This document shows, piece after piece, positions 27,973 to 36,291 of a stretch of DNA of 64,000 nucleotides. Where the stretch lies: assembly GCF_011751885.2 (NCBI RefSeq), contig NZ_CP061771.1:3410001-3474000 (forward strand). Direction: 5' to 3'. The DNA is from Salinibacterium sp. ZJ450 (lineage in GTDB: Bacteria; Actinomycetota; Actinomycetes; Actinomycetales; Microbacteriaceae). The position numbers and the translations under genes are program-made. The notes under the pieces were generated by a model. That model searched no databases and was not told the origin of the DNA. It was given only the letters and a program-made list of their open reading frames with translations. The first letter of the stretch is position 1. Each line of letters starts with the position of its first letter.

Positions 27973-28335
27973 ATGAGCGAGTACTACGACACCACCGACA
28001 AGAAGTTCACCAGCGTCTATAAGAAGGAGACTCCCGACATCCTTGCCGCATTCGCCGCATTCGATAACGCGGTGTTCGCCGAGGAGGGGCGCGAGATCCC
28101 GCTGAAGTTCCGGGAGCTGATCGCCCTGGCGGTGGCCATCACCACGCAGTGCGCGTACTGTATCGACGCCCACAGCAAGAACGCGGTGAAGGCCGGCGCC
28201 ACCGAGGGCGAACTCGCCGAGAGCGCCTGGGTCGCCACCGCGATCCGCGCCGGAGGCGGATACGCCCACGGACGCCTCGCCTTCAAGCTCTCCGGCGCGG
28301 GCGAACTCGCCGACGCGGGAGCGCACCAGCACTGA
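27973..28335 (+). CDS. Carboxymuconolactone decarboxylase / AhpD-like protein
   Basis: 120 residues, all-helical CMD fold. The redox motif E-x11-C-x2-C-x3-H is intact: the glutamate in FRELIALAV, then TTQCAYCIDAHS. That points to the alkylhydroperoxidase (AhpD) branch rather than a true decarboxylase. The product should be cytoplasmic. A GTG lies three codons upstream, but ATG 27973 stands seven bases after TACGGT, fitting a leaderless transcript, so I prefer it. It stands alone and converges on the nuclease/nucleotidase gene across a strong terminator. Confidence 0.9.
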   Translation: MSEYYDTTDKKFTSVYKKETPDILAAFAAFDNAVFAEEGREIPLKFRELIALAVAITTQCAYCIDAHSKNAVKAGATEGELAESAWVATAIRAGGGYAHGRLAFKLSGAGELADAGAHQH

Positions 28336-28365
28336 TCACAGCAGAAGCCAGACCACACACAACAG

Positions 28366-28395
28366 GATGAGCCCGGCCTCCCGGCCGGGCTCATC
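28366..28395. terminator. Bidirectional terminator hairpin
   Basis: GATGAGCCCGGCC and GGCCGGGCTCATC form a perfect 13-bp stem around TCCC. It sits between the convergent AhpD-like gene (ends 28335) and the secreted nuclease/nucleotidase gene (ends 28419) and probably serves both, though T-runs are short. Confidence 0.85.
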
Positions 28396-28418
28396 TGTCT
28401 CTTCGAGCGCGGCTGGCG

Positions 28419-31400
28419 CTACCGCACGCTCACCGCCGTCGCGGTGGCCGTCCCGGCGTCGAACCCGCTCGCCGCGGCCGTCACCACCACACTGAGCGCT
28501 CTGCCGGAGTCCGCGGCGGTGACCCGATAGCTGGCACCGGTCGCGCCGTCGATCGGCTGGCCGTCGCGCAGCCACTGGTAGCTGAACACTGGCTTCTTCA
28601 CGCTCCAGTTGCCCGCGTTCACGCCCAGCGTCTTGCCGACCTGGGCGCTGCCGGTGATCTTCGGCGCCTTGGTGTTCGCGACATCCTCGAGGTTCGAGAT
28701 GATCGTGAGCGGCACGTCGATCGAGGTTCCGGTGGCGGCGACCCGCACCGTCAGCACCAGCGTTCCGGGCACCGTGGACGCCGGGATCGTGATGGTGACC
28801 GAGGCCCGCCCCTGCTCGTCGGTGGTGTCGACGATGCTGCCGTCGATCTGCGCCGAGCCGAGCACCGTGCCGCCGGCCAGCACCTCGACGGTGCCGGTGG
28901 TCGGTCCGCCGCGGCTCATCAGCAGCGAGGACAGGTCGACGGTGACCTGGTCGCCGGCGTTGTAGCCATCGGCATCCGGCGCCGACACGTGCACGCCAAC
29001 CGACCGCTGCGCGAACGACGGGCTCGCCACCGGGTTGGCCTTGAAGTAGTCGACCATGCTCTGCAGGTCGATGCGTCCGCTGTCGGCCCGGTCGGTGCCC
29101 TGCGCCAGGGTGAAGAAGTTGTCTCCACCCGCCGCGAGGAACGAGTTCGCCACCACCGTGAAGGTGTCGGCCGCCGCGACCAGCTGGTCGTTCAGGTAGA
29201 TCGCGGTGATCCGTGATCCGGCCGCAGCCGTCGGGTCGTAGGTGTACTCGAGACCCTCCGACACCCCCAGCTTCAGGAACGGACGCTGCGCCCCCGCCGG
29301 CTGCCACTGCTCCTCGAGCACCTGCTTTAGCTGGGCGCCGGTGAGCGTCAGCGTGGTCAGGGTGTTCGCGAACGGTTGCACGTTGGCGGCTTCGGCATAG
29401 GTGACGTTGCCGTCGGGATCGCCGGTTCCGGATGACGCGTAGACCAGGTCTGCCCGCAACCCGCCCGGGTTCATCAGCGCGATGTCGGCGCCGAGTTCCT
29501 CGGCCGTCCAGAGCTGCACGTCGGCCACGAAGTTGCCGAGCGTCGACTCACCGCCCCGGTTCTCGGGGAACGGGTTGCCGGCCGGCAGCGTCGGCGACGG
29601 CGGGATCGGGTTCTGCACCGCCCGGCGCAGGCTGTCGGTGATCTGACCGACCGACACCGAGCCGAGCTCCCGGGAAACCGCCACCGCGGCCGCCACGATC
29701 TGCGCCACCTCCGCGTCGGGGGTGAACCCCGACAACGGAAGCACCTCGGCCGAGAAGTTAACGATCTCCTTGGTCACCGGGTCGACCGACAGGTCGAGGT
29801 GGCCGTAGAACGAGCCGTACTGGCCGGCCGAGAGCACCAGCCGCGGCCGGTCCATCCCGGGCACGGTCACCTCGTGGTCGTAGGCCAGGTGGGTGTGACC
29901 CGACATGATCGCCGCGATCTCCGGATGCACGCCGAGCACGATCTGCCCGAAGGCCGAGTCATCCGTTGAGCTGGCGAGGGCCGGCGTCGCCGCACCCTCG
30001 TGCACCAGCAGCACCAGCACGTCGGCCTCGCCGTTCGCGGCGTCGCCGTCGGTCAGGTAGTCCGCGACCCGGTTGACCTCGGAGACGATCGAGCGCACCT
30101 CGAGCGACGCGATGCCGGCGGGGCTGACCAGCTCCGGCAGCGCCTCGGTGACGGCGCCGATGAAGCCGACGGTGACGCCCTCGAACGACTGCAGGAAGTA
30201 CTCCTCATACGCCGGCTGGCCGGTCGCCCGGTCGTACAGGTTGGCGGCGAGGTACGGCCAGTCGGCAGCCTCGAGGATGCGGTCATCCACGTCGGCGCGG
30301 CCCTGGTCGAACTCATGGTTGCCGAACGACGAGCCGTCGAAGCCCATGGCGTTCAGGGCGTCAATGGTGGGCTGATCCTGCTGGATGAACGACGTGAAGG
30401 TGGACGCGCCGATCATGTCGCCGGCCCCGACGAACGTGGTGTTCGGGTTCGCGGCCTCCCAGAAGTCGACCATGCCGCCCATCTGCGCGGCGCCCGGGAT
30501 CGGCGGCGTGCCGGTGGCCGCCTCCAGTCGCCCGTGGAAGTCGTTCACGGTGAGGATCTCGATCTCCACCGGCGCGACCTCGGCGCTGACGCCCACCTTG
30601 ATCGGGTCGTGGTCGCTGGAGCGGAACACGGTGCCCGCCTCGGCGGCGTCGAACTCGTAGCCACGGTCACCCCATTCCGGCGAGTTGATGGTCCAGACGC
30701 CGACTCCGGTGACGGATGTCGCGACCGAAGCACTCGCGAACACGTGGTCAAGCGAGCCCAACTCGCCGTTGAAGGTATAGGTGTACTGGCCGTCGGTCTT
30801 CTCGGGCACCAGGTCCACAAAGCCGGCGTCGGTCAGCACCTGCGCCGGGTCTTCCTCGGCGTAGGCGTTGAAGTCACCGATCAGGAACACGTCGGCGCTG
30901 CCGCTGGCCGGCACCACCACGCCGTTCACGAACGCCAGCAGGCTGCTGGTCGCCTGCTCGACCCGCTCCGCGTTGAAGAAGCCCTGGCCATCGGCCGGTT
31001 CCGCACCACCGCCGGTCGGCGGCGTCTTCGACTTGAAGTGGTTCGCGACAACGCTGAACACCTTGCCGGTCTGGTTCGCGCGGAATGCCTGCGCGAGCGG
31101 CTCCCGGGCGATGTCCCAGACGGTCTCGTCGATCTGCGTCAACGCGTCGCCGACCGGGGTGACCGCGGCGGGCTTGAAGATGATCGCGCTGGTGATGAAG
31201 TCGGTGATCGCGGCATCCTGCAACGCGGCCGGGGTGCGCACGTAATCCCAGGTACCCGCGCCGGCGGCGGCGTTCAGGCCGGCCATCAGGTCGGCAAGCG
31301 CCTCGTCGACGGTCTCCCCGAGCTTGACCGAGTTCTCGATCTCCTGCAACGCGACCACGTCGGCTCCGAGCCCGTTGATCGCGGCCACGATCTTCGACTT

Positions 31401-32432
31401 CTGAATGGCGAAGTCCGCGGCCGTGTCCGCCCCGCGAGCCTCGGGATTCTGGCTGGTCAGGGTGGTGAAGTAGTTGAAGACGTTGAACGCGGCGACGCTG
31501 AAGTCTCCGCCAACCGCGGGTGCGACATCCGGACGCGCGTTCAGCGTCTCGAACGTCGGTTTGAACCCGGCCGGGCTGGCGTCGGTGATCGCCACCGTCG
31601 GCTGCAGCCGCCATTCGTTGAAGCCCCACGCCAGGATGTACGGGTTCGCCGGGAAGACCACCCGGTCGCCGTTGCGCACCACGGTGTCGGCGGAGAAATA
31701 CGGCTGGGTTCCGACATGCCCCGCGCTGTCGACGCGGATGCTGTAGCCGTCGTCGAGCAGGATGCGGCTGGCCCGGTTGGCGGCCGCGATGGCGTCGGCC
31801 GCTGGGCCGGCATCCGTGGTCTCGGTGCTCTTCACCGGCTGCTCGCCCGGGTCGAGCCACAGCTCACCAAAGCTGAACAGGTTGTGGCTGGATGTGACGC
31901 GGTAGTCGCCGCTCGGGGCGACCAGCATGTTTTCGAACGGTTCGCGGGCGTCACCGACCACGCTGTCGGCAAGCGCGGTGGCCGCGGGCACGCCGACGCC
32001 GGCCTGCACCAGCTCGATGTTCGTGGCGGCGCTGCTGGCGTTAATCTGCGTCTGGTTGAAGTTCTCGCCCGCGACACCGGTGACCTTGACCCGGTCGCCG
32101 ATCGCAATACCGGGCGCGGTTTGATTGCCGAGGAAGACGAAGAGGGCGTCGGATGTCGCGGGGCTGATGTCTGCGCCCTCGCTCTGCACCACGATGCCGC
32201 GGTATCCGCTCACGCCGCGGTAGTCGGCGGTGACGACCGCCTCGACGGTGACCGTGGTGCCGGCGATCGGGGTGGTCGCCCCGGTGCCCTGCACCTCGGC
32301 GATGGTGTGCGTGACGTCGGCGGCGAACGCGGCCGGCGCGGTGAGGGCCGACAGGCCCAGCGTGGTGGCGGCGACCGCCGCGATCGAGATCAGACGGCGC
32401 CTGGCGCGCGTCCCGGTTTCAGCCCTTGACAT
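28419..32432 (-). CDS. Secreted ExeM/NucH-type endonuclease fused to a 5'-nucleotidase
   Basis: 1337 residues. Signal peptide (ISIAAVAATTLGLSALTAPA, cleaved near AFAAD). An OB-fold/LTD-like N-terminal region, then an endonuclease/exonuclease/phosphatase domain (VAAFNVFNYF, VALQEIEN, VFLIGDFNAYA, RSSDHDPI) as in ExeM/NucH. A metallophosphatase domain follows (LTVNDFHGRLE, GAGDMIGAS, FGNHEFDQG, MSGHTHLAYD), then the 5'-nucleotidase C-terminal domain (NPGGLRADL, NSFLAAGGDNF) and an Ig-like tail (FSYQWLRDGQPI). No cell-wall anchor. It could degrade extracellular DNA and release nucleosides and phosphate in one polypeptide. ATG 32432 has AAGGAGAAG upstream. Confidence 0.93.
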   Translation of the reverse strand: MSRAETGTRARRRLISIAAVAATTLGLSALTAPAAFAADVTHTIAEVQGTGATTPIAGTTVTVEAVVTADYRGVSGYRGIVVQSEGADISPATSDALFVFLGNQTAPGIAIGDRVKVTGVAGENFNQTQINASSAATNIELVQAGVGVPAATALADSVVGDAREPFENMLVAPSGDYRVTSSHNLFSFGELWLDPGEQPVKSTETTDAGPAADAIAAANRASRILLDDGYSIRVDSAGHVGTQPYFSADTVVRNGDRVVFPANPYILAWGFNEWRLQPTVAITDASPAGFKPTFETLNARPDVAPAVGGDFSVAAFNVFNYFTTLTSQNPEARGADTAADFAIQKSKIVAAINGLGADVVALQEIENSVKLGETVDEALADLMAGLNAAAGAGTWDYVRTPAALQDAAITDFITSAIIFKPAAVTPVGDALTQIDETVWDIAREPLAQAFRANQTGKVFSVVANHFKSKTPPTGGGAEPADGQGFFNAERVEQATSSLLAFVNGVVVPASGSADVFLIGDFNAYAEEDPAQVLTDAGFVDLVPEKTDGQYTYTFNGELGSLDHVFASASVATSVTGVGVWTINSPEWGDRGYEFDAAEAGTVFRSSDHDPIKVGVSAEVAPVEIEILTVNDFHGRLEAATGTPPIPGAAQMGGMVDFWEAANPNTTFVGAGDMIGASTFTSFIQQDQPTIDALNAMGFDGSSFGNHEFDQGRADVDDRILEAADWPYLAANLYDRATGQPAYEEYFLQSFEGVTVGFIGAVTEALPELVSPAGIASLEVRSIVSEVNRVADYLTDGDAANGEADVLVLLVHEGAATPALASSTDDSAFGQIVLGVHPEIAAIMSGHTHLAYDHEVTVPGMDRPRLVLSAGQYGSFYGHLDLSVDPVTKEIVNFSAEVLPLSGFTPDAEVAQIVAAAVAVSRELGSVSVGQITDSLRRAVQNPIPPSPTLPAGNPFPENRGGESTLGNFVADVQLWTAEELGADIALMNPGGLRADLVYASSGTGDPDGNVTYAEAANVQPFANTLTTLTLTGAQLKQVLEEQWQPAGAQRPFLKLGVSEGLEYTYDPTAAAGSRITAIYLNDQLVAAADTFTVVANSFLAAGGDNFFTLAQGTDRADSGRIDLQSMVDYFKANPVASPSFAQRSVGVHVSAPDADGYNAGDQVTVDLSSLLMSRGGPTTGTVEVLAGGTVLGSAQIDGSIVDTTDEQGRASVTITIPASTVPGTLVLTVRVAATGTSIDVPLTIISNLEDVANTKAPKITGSAQVGKTLGVNAGNWSVKKPVFSYQWLRDGQPIDGATGASYRVTAADSGRALSVVVTAAASGFDAGTATATAVSVR

Positions 32433-32597
32433 CGTTTTCAGCTTCTCCTTCGAAGGTACGAAACACGCCGGACAACCCCACATCGGGTGGCCCCTGAGTG
32501 GGGGTGATCCAGAGCATAGGGGTTACGTCAGACTTTTGACCAGAGCGGGGGGATCGGCCGTTCGTCACATTCCGCACCCGCCACTAGCGTGGAACCC

Positions 32598-33515
32598 ATG
32601 CTCGCGACCGTGATCGGCCTGACCGGCGCCCTGATCTTCGGCGCCGCCGACTTCCTCGGCGGCCTCGGCGCGCGCCGGATCAGCGCGCTGCGGGTGACGG
32701 CGATCGCCGGGACCACCGGCTTCGTCGCGCTGCTCATCGCGCTGCCGTTCGTCGGCGGAGCCTGGTCGGTGGAGGCCGTCGTCCTTGGCGCCCTCTCCGG
32801 CCTGACCGGCGCCGTGGCGATCGCGCTGCTCTACGCGTGCCTGGCCATCGGTTCGATGAGCATCCTTTCGCCGCTGACCGCCGTCATCTCGGCGGTCGTG
32901 CCGATGACCTGGGGACTCGCGCAGGGCGCCGCCCTCCGCCCGATCGGCTACTGGGCGCTCGCCCTCGCGCTGGTCGCGGTCGTATTAGTGGGGTTCGTTC
33001 CCGAGAAGGGGGCGGTGCGGCCGTCGCTGCGCGGAGTGCTGATGGCCGTGGCATCCGGAACTTTGATTGGTGCGTTTCTGATCATCATTGATCAGACTCC
33101 GGATGACTCGGGGTTGGTGCCGCTCGTCGTGAACCGTCTGGTGAACGGGGCCACGATGTTCGCCGCCGTCGGCGTGGCGGCGCTTCTGGTGATGCGCGGT
33201 CGGGTGCCAGCCTCGGTTGCCGCGGGATGGACCGGCGAACTCGGCCAGTCCCGCAGCGCCGACGATCGCTGGAGCGGCTGGCTGCCCGGACTCAAGTTCG
33301 CGATCGCCTGCGGTGTCGTGGACGCCTTCGCGAACACCCTGCTGCTGCTCGGGCTGCGGCTCGGCGAGCTCACCGTGATGAGTGTGCTGACCGCGATGTA
33401 CCCGGCGGGCACGATCCTGCTGGCCGCGATCGTGCTGCGTGAGCGGATCGCGCCGGTTCAGTGGGTGGGGCTGGCGCTGGCCCTGGCGGCGGCGGGGATG
33501 CTGGCGCTGGCGTAG
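32598..33515 (+). CDS. EamA/DMT-family transporter
   Basis: 305 residues with ten predicted membrane helices in two EamA-like halves (GLTGALIFGAADFLGGL at the start; VMSVLTAMYPAGTILLAAIV and LRERIAPVQWVGLALALAAA near the end). This drug/metabolite-transporter fold exports small metabolites; the substrate is not predictable. ATG 32598 is seven bases after TAGCGT, consistent with leaderless transcription; a GTG three codons earlier overlaps that box and is less likely. The stop codon lies inside a 24-bp tandem repeat. Confidence 0.9.
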   Translation: MLATVIGLTGALIFGAADFLGGLGARRISALRVTAIAGTTGFVALLIALPFVGGAWSVEAVVLGALSGLTGAVAIALLYACLAIGSMSILSPLTAVISAVVPMTWGLAQGAALRPIGYWALALALVAVVLVGFVPEKGAVRPSLRGVLMAVASGTLIGAFLIIIDQTPDDSGLVPLVVNRLVNGATMFAAVGVAALLVMRGRVPASVAAGWTGELGQSRSADDRWSGWLPGLKFAIACGVVDAFANTLLLLGLRLGELTVMSVLTAMYPAGTILLAAIVLRERIAPVQWVGLALALAAAGMLALA

Positions 33516-33565
33516 GTGGGGATGCTGGCGCTGGCGTAGGGGGGATACTCGCGCTGACGTAGGGG
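33494..33565. repeat. 24-bp tandem repeat across the EamA stop codon, 3 units
   Basis: Units beginning GGGGATGCTGGCGCTGGCGTAG lie at 33494-33517 and 33518-33541; a diverged third (GGGATACTCGCGCTGACGTAG) is at 33542-33565. The TAG of the first unit is the gene's stop, so the duplication copied the last six codons and the stop. Downstream (33570-33660) GGCCTCGTGCGCTG-like 17-bp degenerate repeats follow. Confidence 0.9.
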
Positions 33566-33687
33566 GTGCCGGCGCGCCTCGTGCACTCGCCCGGCCTCGT
33601 GCGCTGCCCGGCCTCTCGTGCTGACCGGCCTCGTGCGCCAGCGGGCCTCATGCGCTGACCCCTCCGCGCGGGAGCCTGCAAACGCGA

Positions 33688-33855
33688 ATGTCACCCGCGC
33701 GTGACAGGCCCGAATCGCAACCGTTTCCAACCCTCAACGCGCTATGTCACCCGCGCGTGACACGCCCGAATCGCAACCGTTTCCAGCCCTCAACTCGCAA
33801 TGTCACCCGCGCGTGACACACCCGAATCGCAACCGTCTTCCAGCCCTCACTCGCC
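33688..33855. repeat. Three 56-bp tandem repeats with a palindromic core
   Basis: ATGTCACCCGCGCGTGACA starts a unit at 33688, 33744 and 33800, exactly 56 bp apart. Each contains the inverted repeat TGTCAC-N6-GTGACA followed by CCCGAATCGCAACCGT and a CCAxCCCTCA tail, with few substitutions between units. There are no variable spacers, so this is not a CRISPR array. The 700-bp gap 33516-34215 holds no intact gene. Confidence 0.92.
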
Positions 33856-33916
33856 GCCTCGGCGCCCCCTCGACCGATGCTCGTCCCCGCCAGACCGGCC
33901 GCCCCACCACCGCCAC

Positions 33917-34090
33917 TCACGAATGAGCCGCGAAAGCGGGCATCAGAGTGGTGACGAGGCGCCGTCCGAACCCGCCATCCATCGGCGAGCCGCTCAGGAA
34001 GAAGCGATAGTAGATCGGGCCAAGCAACAGGTCGGTGACCATTTCGGGAACGAGATCCGACCGATCGTGCAGGCGCGCGCGGCGCTGACC
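33917..34090 (-). pseudogene. C-terminal remnant of a TetR-family regulator
   Basis: Read on the minus strand, the frame ending at TGA 33919-33917 encodes RRARLHDRSDLVPEMVTDLL followed by LGPIYYRFFLSGSPMD and a short tail. This matches the last helices of TetR/AcrR regulators (the LLxGPxYYRxxxxGxPL segment of TetR_C domains). No start codon or helix-turn-helix coding DNA precedes it: 25 bp upstream comes the second palindromic element and then the stop of another gene. It is therefore a fragment left by deletion. The family match is from motif memory and rests on about 50 residues. Confidence 0.6.
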
Positions 34091-34114
34091 CCGAGGGCTA
34101 AGCCCTCTCAGGCA

Positions 34115-34182
34115 ACAGTGCGGGGTTTCTCACACCGCGCGGGGCTATGTAGCTCCGCATGGTGTGAGACACCCCGCATGGT
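34115..34182. repeat. 68-bp palindromic repeat element, copy 2
   Basis: Arms 34115-34135 and 34162-34182 share the TCTCACAC/GTGTGAGA core with copy 1, and the 26-nt centre contains GCGGGGCTA, TG, TAGCTCCGC. It lies between the 3' end of the flavoprotein gene (34216) and the TetR remnant, in the same orientation as the copy at 27683-27750. Confidence 0.85.
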
Positions 34183-34215
34183 TCGGGATCGCGAGTGGCG
34201 AAGCAACTGCGACCT

Positions 34216-35634
34216 CTACTCCTCGAGGTACTCCCCCGAGAACAACATGTTCAGCCCCTCCGTCACCGTCGGGTGCGTGATGATCATGTCCCGCAGTGCG
34301 GTGTGCGGCAGCCCGGCCTGCATCGCCAGCTGCACCGTGGTGATCACCTCGCTGGTCTCCGAGCCGAGCAGCGCCGCCCCGAGAATCAGCCCCGACGACC
34401 GGTCGACCACGGCCTTCCAGGTACCCTCCAGCTGACCGGCGGTCCGATTTCGAGGAACAACGGATGCCGGCATCCGCGCGATCCGCACATCGTGACCCGC
34501 CTCCCGGGCCTCCCGCTCGGTGAGCCCCACCCGCGCCAGCTCCGGGGTCATGAACACGACGTACGGGATGACCCGGTCCCGGGTGCTGCGATGCGCGCCG
34601 GCGAGGTTGTCCTTCAACACCCGGTAGTCATCGAGCGACGCGTGCGTGAACTGCGGGGTCCCCGCCACATCCCCGGCCGCCCAGACATGCGGCGCCGAGG
34701 TGCGCAGCTCGTCGTCGACCTCGATGTAGCCGCGGGCGTCCATCTTGACGCCCGCCAGCTCGAGGCCGAGGCCGGCGGTCGCCGGCCGCCGCCCGACCGC
34801 CATCAGCAGGTCGTCGGCGCTGAGCTGAGACCCGTCCGACAGCTGCGCGGTGACCGGCGACGTCGACCTGCCCGGCTCCGGCGCCCGCGCCGCACCGGTG
34901 GCCCGCGACACCGCCGACAGCTCCACTCCGAGCCGCACCTCAACCCCGAGCGACGTCAGCGCGGAAAGCACCGCGTCCGCGACATCCGGATCCTCCCGTC
35001 CCAACAACTGCGACCCACCATCCAGCAGCGTCACCTGACTGCCGATGGCCTGCAGCACCGCCGCGTACTCGACCCCGACGTACCCGCCGCCGACCACGAT
35101 GAAGCGGGGCGGGATGGCCTCCAGCATCAGCATCGTGTCGCTGGTCTGAACCGAGTCGGCGGTGACGCCCTCGATCGCCGGCAGCAGCGGTTCGGTGCCG
35201 ACATCCACCACCACCTCCTTGCCGCGCAGCGTGCGAGCGCCGCCGCCGTGCTGTAGCACGTGCACCGTCCGCGGACCGACGAACTGCGCCTCCCCCAGAA
35301 TGAAGTCCATCCCCGACGCGATGAACTGTTTGTGGTTGCTGGCCACCATCGCGGCCACCACCGAATCCTTGTGCGAATGCAGCAGCGCGCCATCCATCAC
35401 CGCGTCGCCCACCCCGGTGATGCCGTACTCCCCGGCCCGCTGCACCATCGCCAGCACGCGCGCGCTGGTGACGAACGCCTTCGTCGGGATGCACGCCACA
35501 TTGATGCACGAACCGCCGATCATCGCGCGCTCGATCATCGCGACGTGCTGGCCGGCCTTGGCGCGATCCATGGCGAGCGTCTTGCCCGCCTTGCCGCCAC
35601 CGACGACGAGCAGGTCGAACTCTTCGGGTTCCAT
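34216..35634 (-). CDS. FAD-dependent pyridine nucleotide-disulfide oxidoreductase
   Basis: 472 residues, class I flavoprotein disulfide reductase. FAD motif VVGGGKAGKTLA at the N-terminus, redox-active disulfide GGSCINVACIPTK (C-x4-C), the NAD(P) motif FIVVGGGYVGVEYA, and WAAGDVAG for FAD binding. The C-terminal dimer-interface histidine is present in ITHPTVTEG. It resembles mercuric-reductase/lipoamide-dehydrogenase relatives, but without a heavy-metal domain or paired cysteines at the C-terminus, so the substrate is open. ATG 35634 has GGAGG seven bases upstream; the longer frame to 35682 lacks support. Confidence 0.92.
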   Translation of the reverse strand: MEPEEFDLLVVGGGKAGKTLAMDRAKAGQHVAMIERAMIGGSCINVACIPTKAFVTSARVLAMVQRAGEYGITGVGDAVMDGALLHSHKDSVVAAMVASNHKQFIASGMDFILGEAQFVGPRTVHVLQHGGGARTLRGKEVVVDVGTEPLLPAIEGVTADSVQTSDTMLMLEAIPPRFIVVGGGYVGVEYAAVLQAIGSQVTLLDGGSQLLGREDPDVADAVLSALTSLGVEVRLGVELSAVSRATGAARAPEPGRSTSPVTAQLSDGSQLSADDLLMAVGRRPATAGLGLELAGVKMDARGYIEVDDELRTSAPHVWAAGDVAGTPQFTHASLDDYRVLKDNLAGAHRSTRDRVIPYVVFMTPELARVGLTEREAREAGHDVRIARMPASVVPRNRTAGQLEGTWKAVVDRSSGLILGAALLGSETSEVITTVQLAMQAGLPHTALRDMIITHPTVTEGLNMLFSGEYLEE

Positions 35635-35865
35635 CCGGCACCTCCGCACCCGCGGTCGCCGACGACCACGGTCTGGCAGCATCCTTCCGCTATTTACCCC
35701 GATCAGGGCGGTTTATCGGTTAATTCATAGGACAGCGGATGTCGCTGCGCCCAGGTTCTGCGGCCGGTGGGGCTGCCCGCACCGCAGAAACGCGTGCCGC
35801 AACAGCCCGCCGGATCACCCCGATGGGGTGATGCACCGGCGCTCGACGCCCAGCATCCTGAGCGA

Positions 35866-36291
35866 GTGACAGACCCCCAACAGTCCCAGACAGCCCACCC
35901 CGTGGCCGACTTCTTCGACGAACTCGGGCGCGGCGGCGACGAGCCCCTGCTGCGCAAGATCTCCGGACGCATCCGCTTCGACGTCATCGACGACCCGCCC
36001 GCCGACGGCAGCGCCCCCCACGCGGATTCGTGGACGGTCGAGACCCGCCAAGGCCAGCTCACGGTGACCCGCGACGCCGGCGCCCTCGCCGGCGCCCAAG
36101 CCGACTGCACAATCCGCGGCCGCCGCTCCGTCTTCGAGAACCTCGTCAGCGGCCGCGCGAACGCCAACGCCGCGGTGATCCGCGGGGCGCTGGAAGCCAA
36201 CGGCGACCTGCAGCTGATGGTCGCGATCCAACGAATCTTCCCGGCGCCGCCCCCCGGATACGACCCGACCGCAGCCACAAGGAGCCACTGA
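35866..36291 (+). CDS. SCP2-like sterol-carrier-fold protein
   Basis: 141 residues resembling the SCP2 sterol-binding fold: PVADFFDELG at the N-terminus, IRFDVID, WTVETRQGQLTVTR, a central ADCTIRGRRSVFENLVSGRA and a helix with NANAAVIRGALEANGDLQLM. Such proteins bind hydrophobic ligands in the cytoplasm; the ligand is unknown. I start at GTG 35866; a longer frame to 35767 begins in proline-rich unlikely sequence. Its TGA stop overlaps the next gene's ATG by one base, so it is coupled to the amylo-alpha-1,6-glucosidase. Confidence 0.75.
   Translation: MTDPQQSQTAHPVADFFDELGRGGDEPLLRKISGRIRFDVIDDPPADGSAPHADSWTVETRQGQLTVTRDAGALAGAQADCTIRGRRSVFENLVSGRANANAAVIRGALEANGDLQLMVAIQRIFPAPPPGYDPTAATRSH

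Noticed and set aside
30000-32429. An 809-residue open frame antisense to the nuclease/nucleotidase gene
   Set aside because: It mirrors a well-supported gene in a GC-rich frame, has no domain I can recognise and is biased to His/Arg/Gly/Val, as expected from reversed codons.
33688-33855. Possible CRISPR array
   Set aside because: The units are contiguous 56-bp tandem copies; no variable spacers separate them and no cas genes are present.
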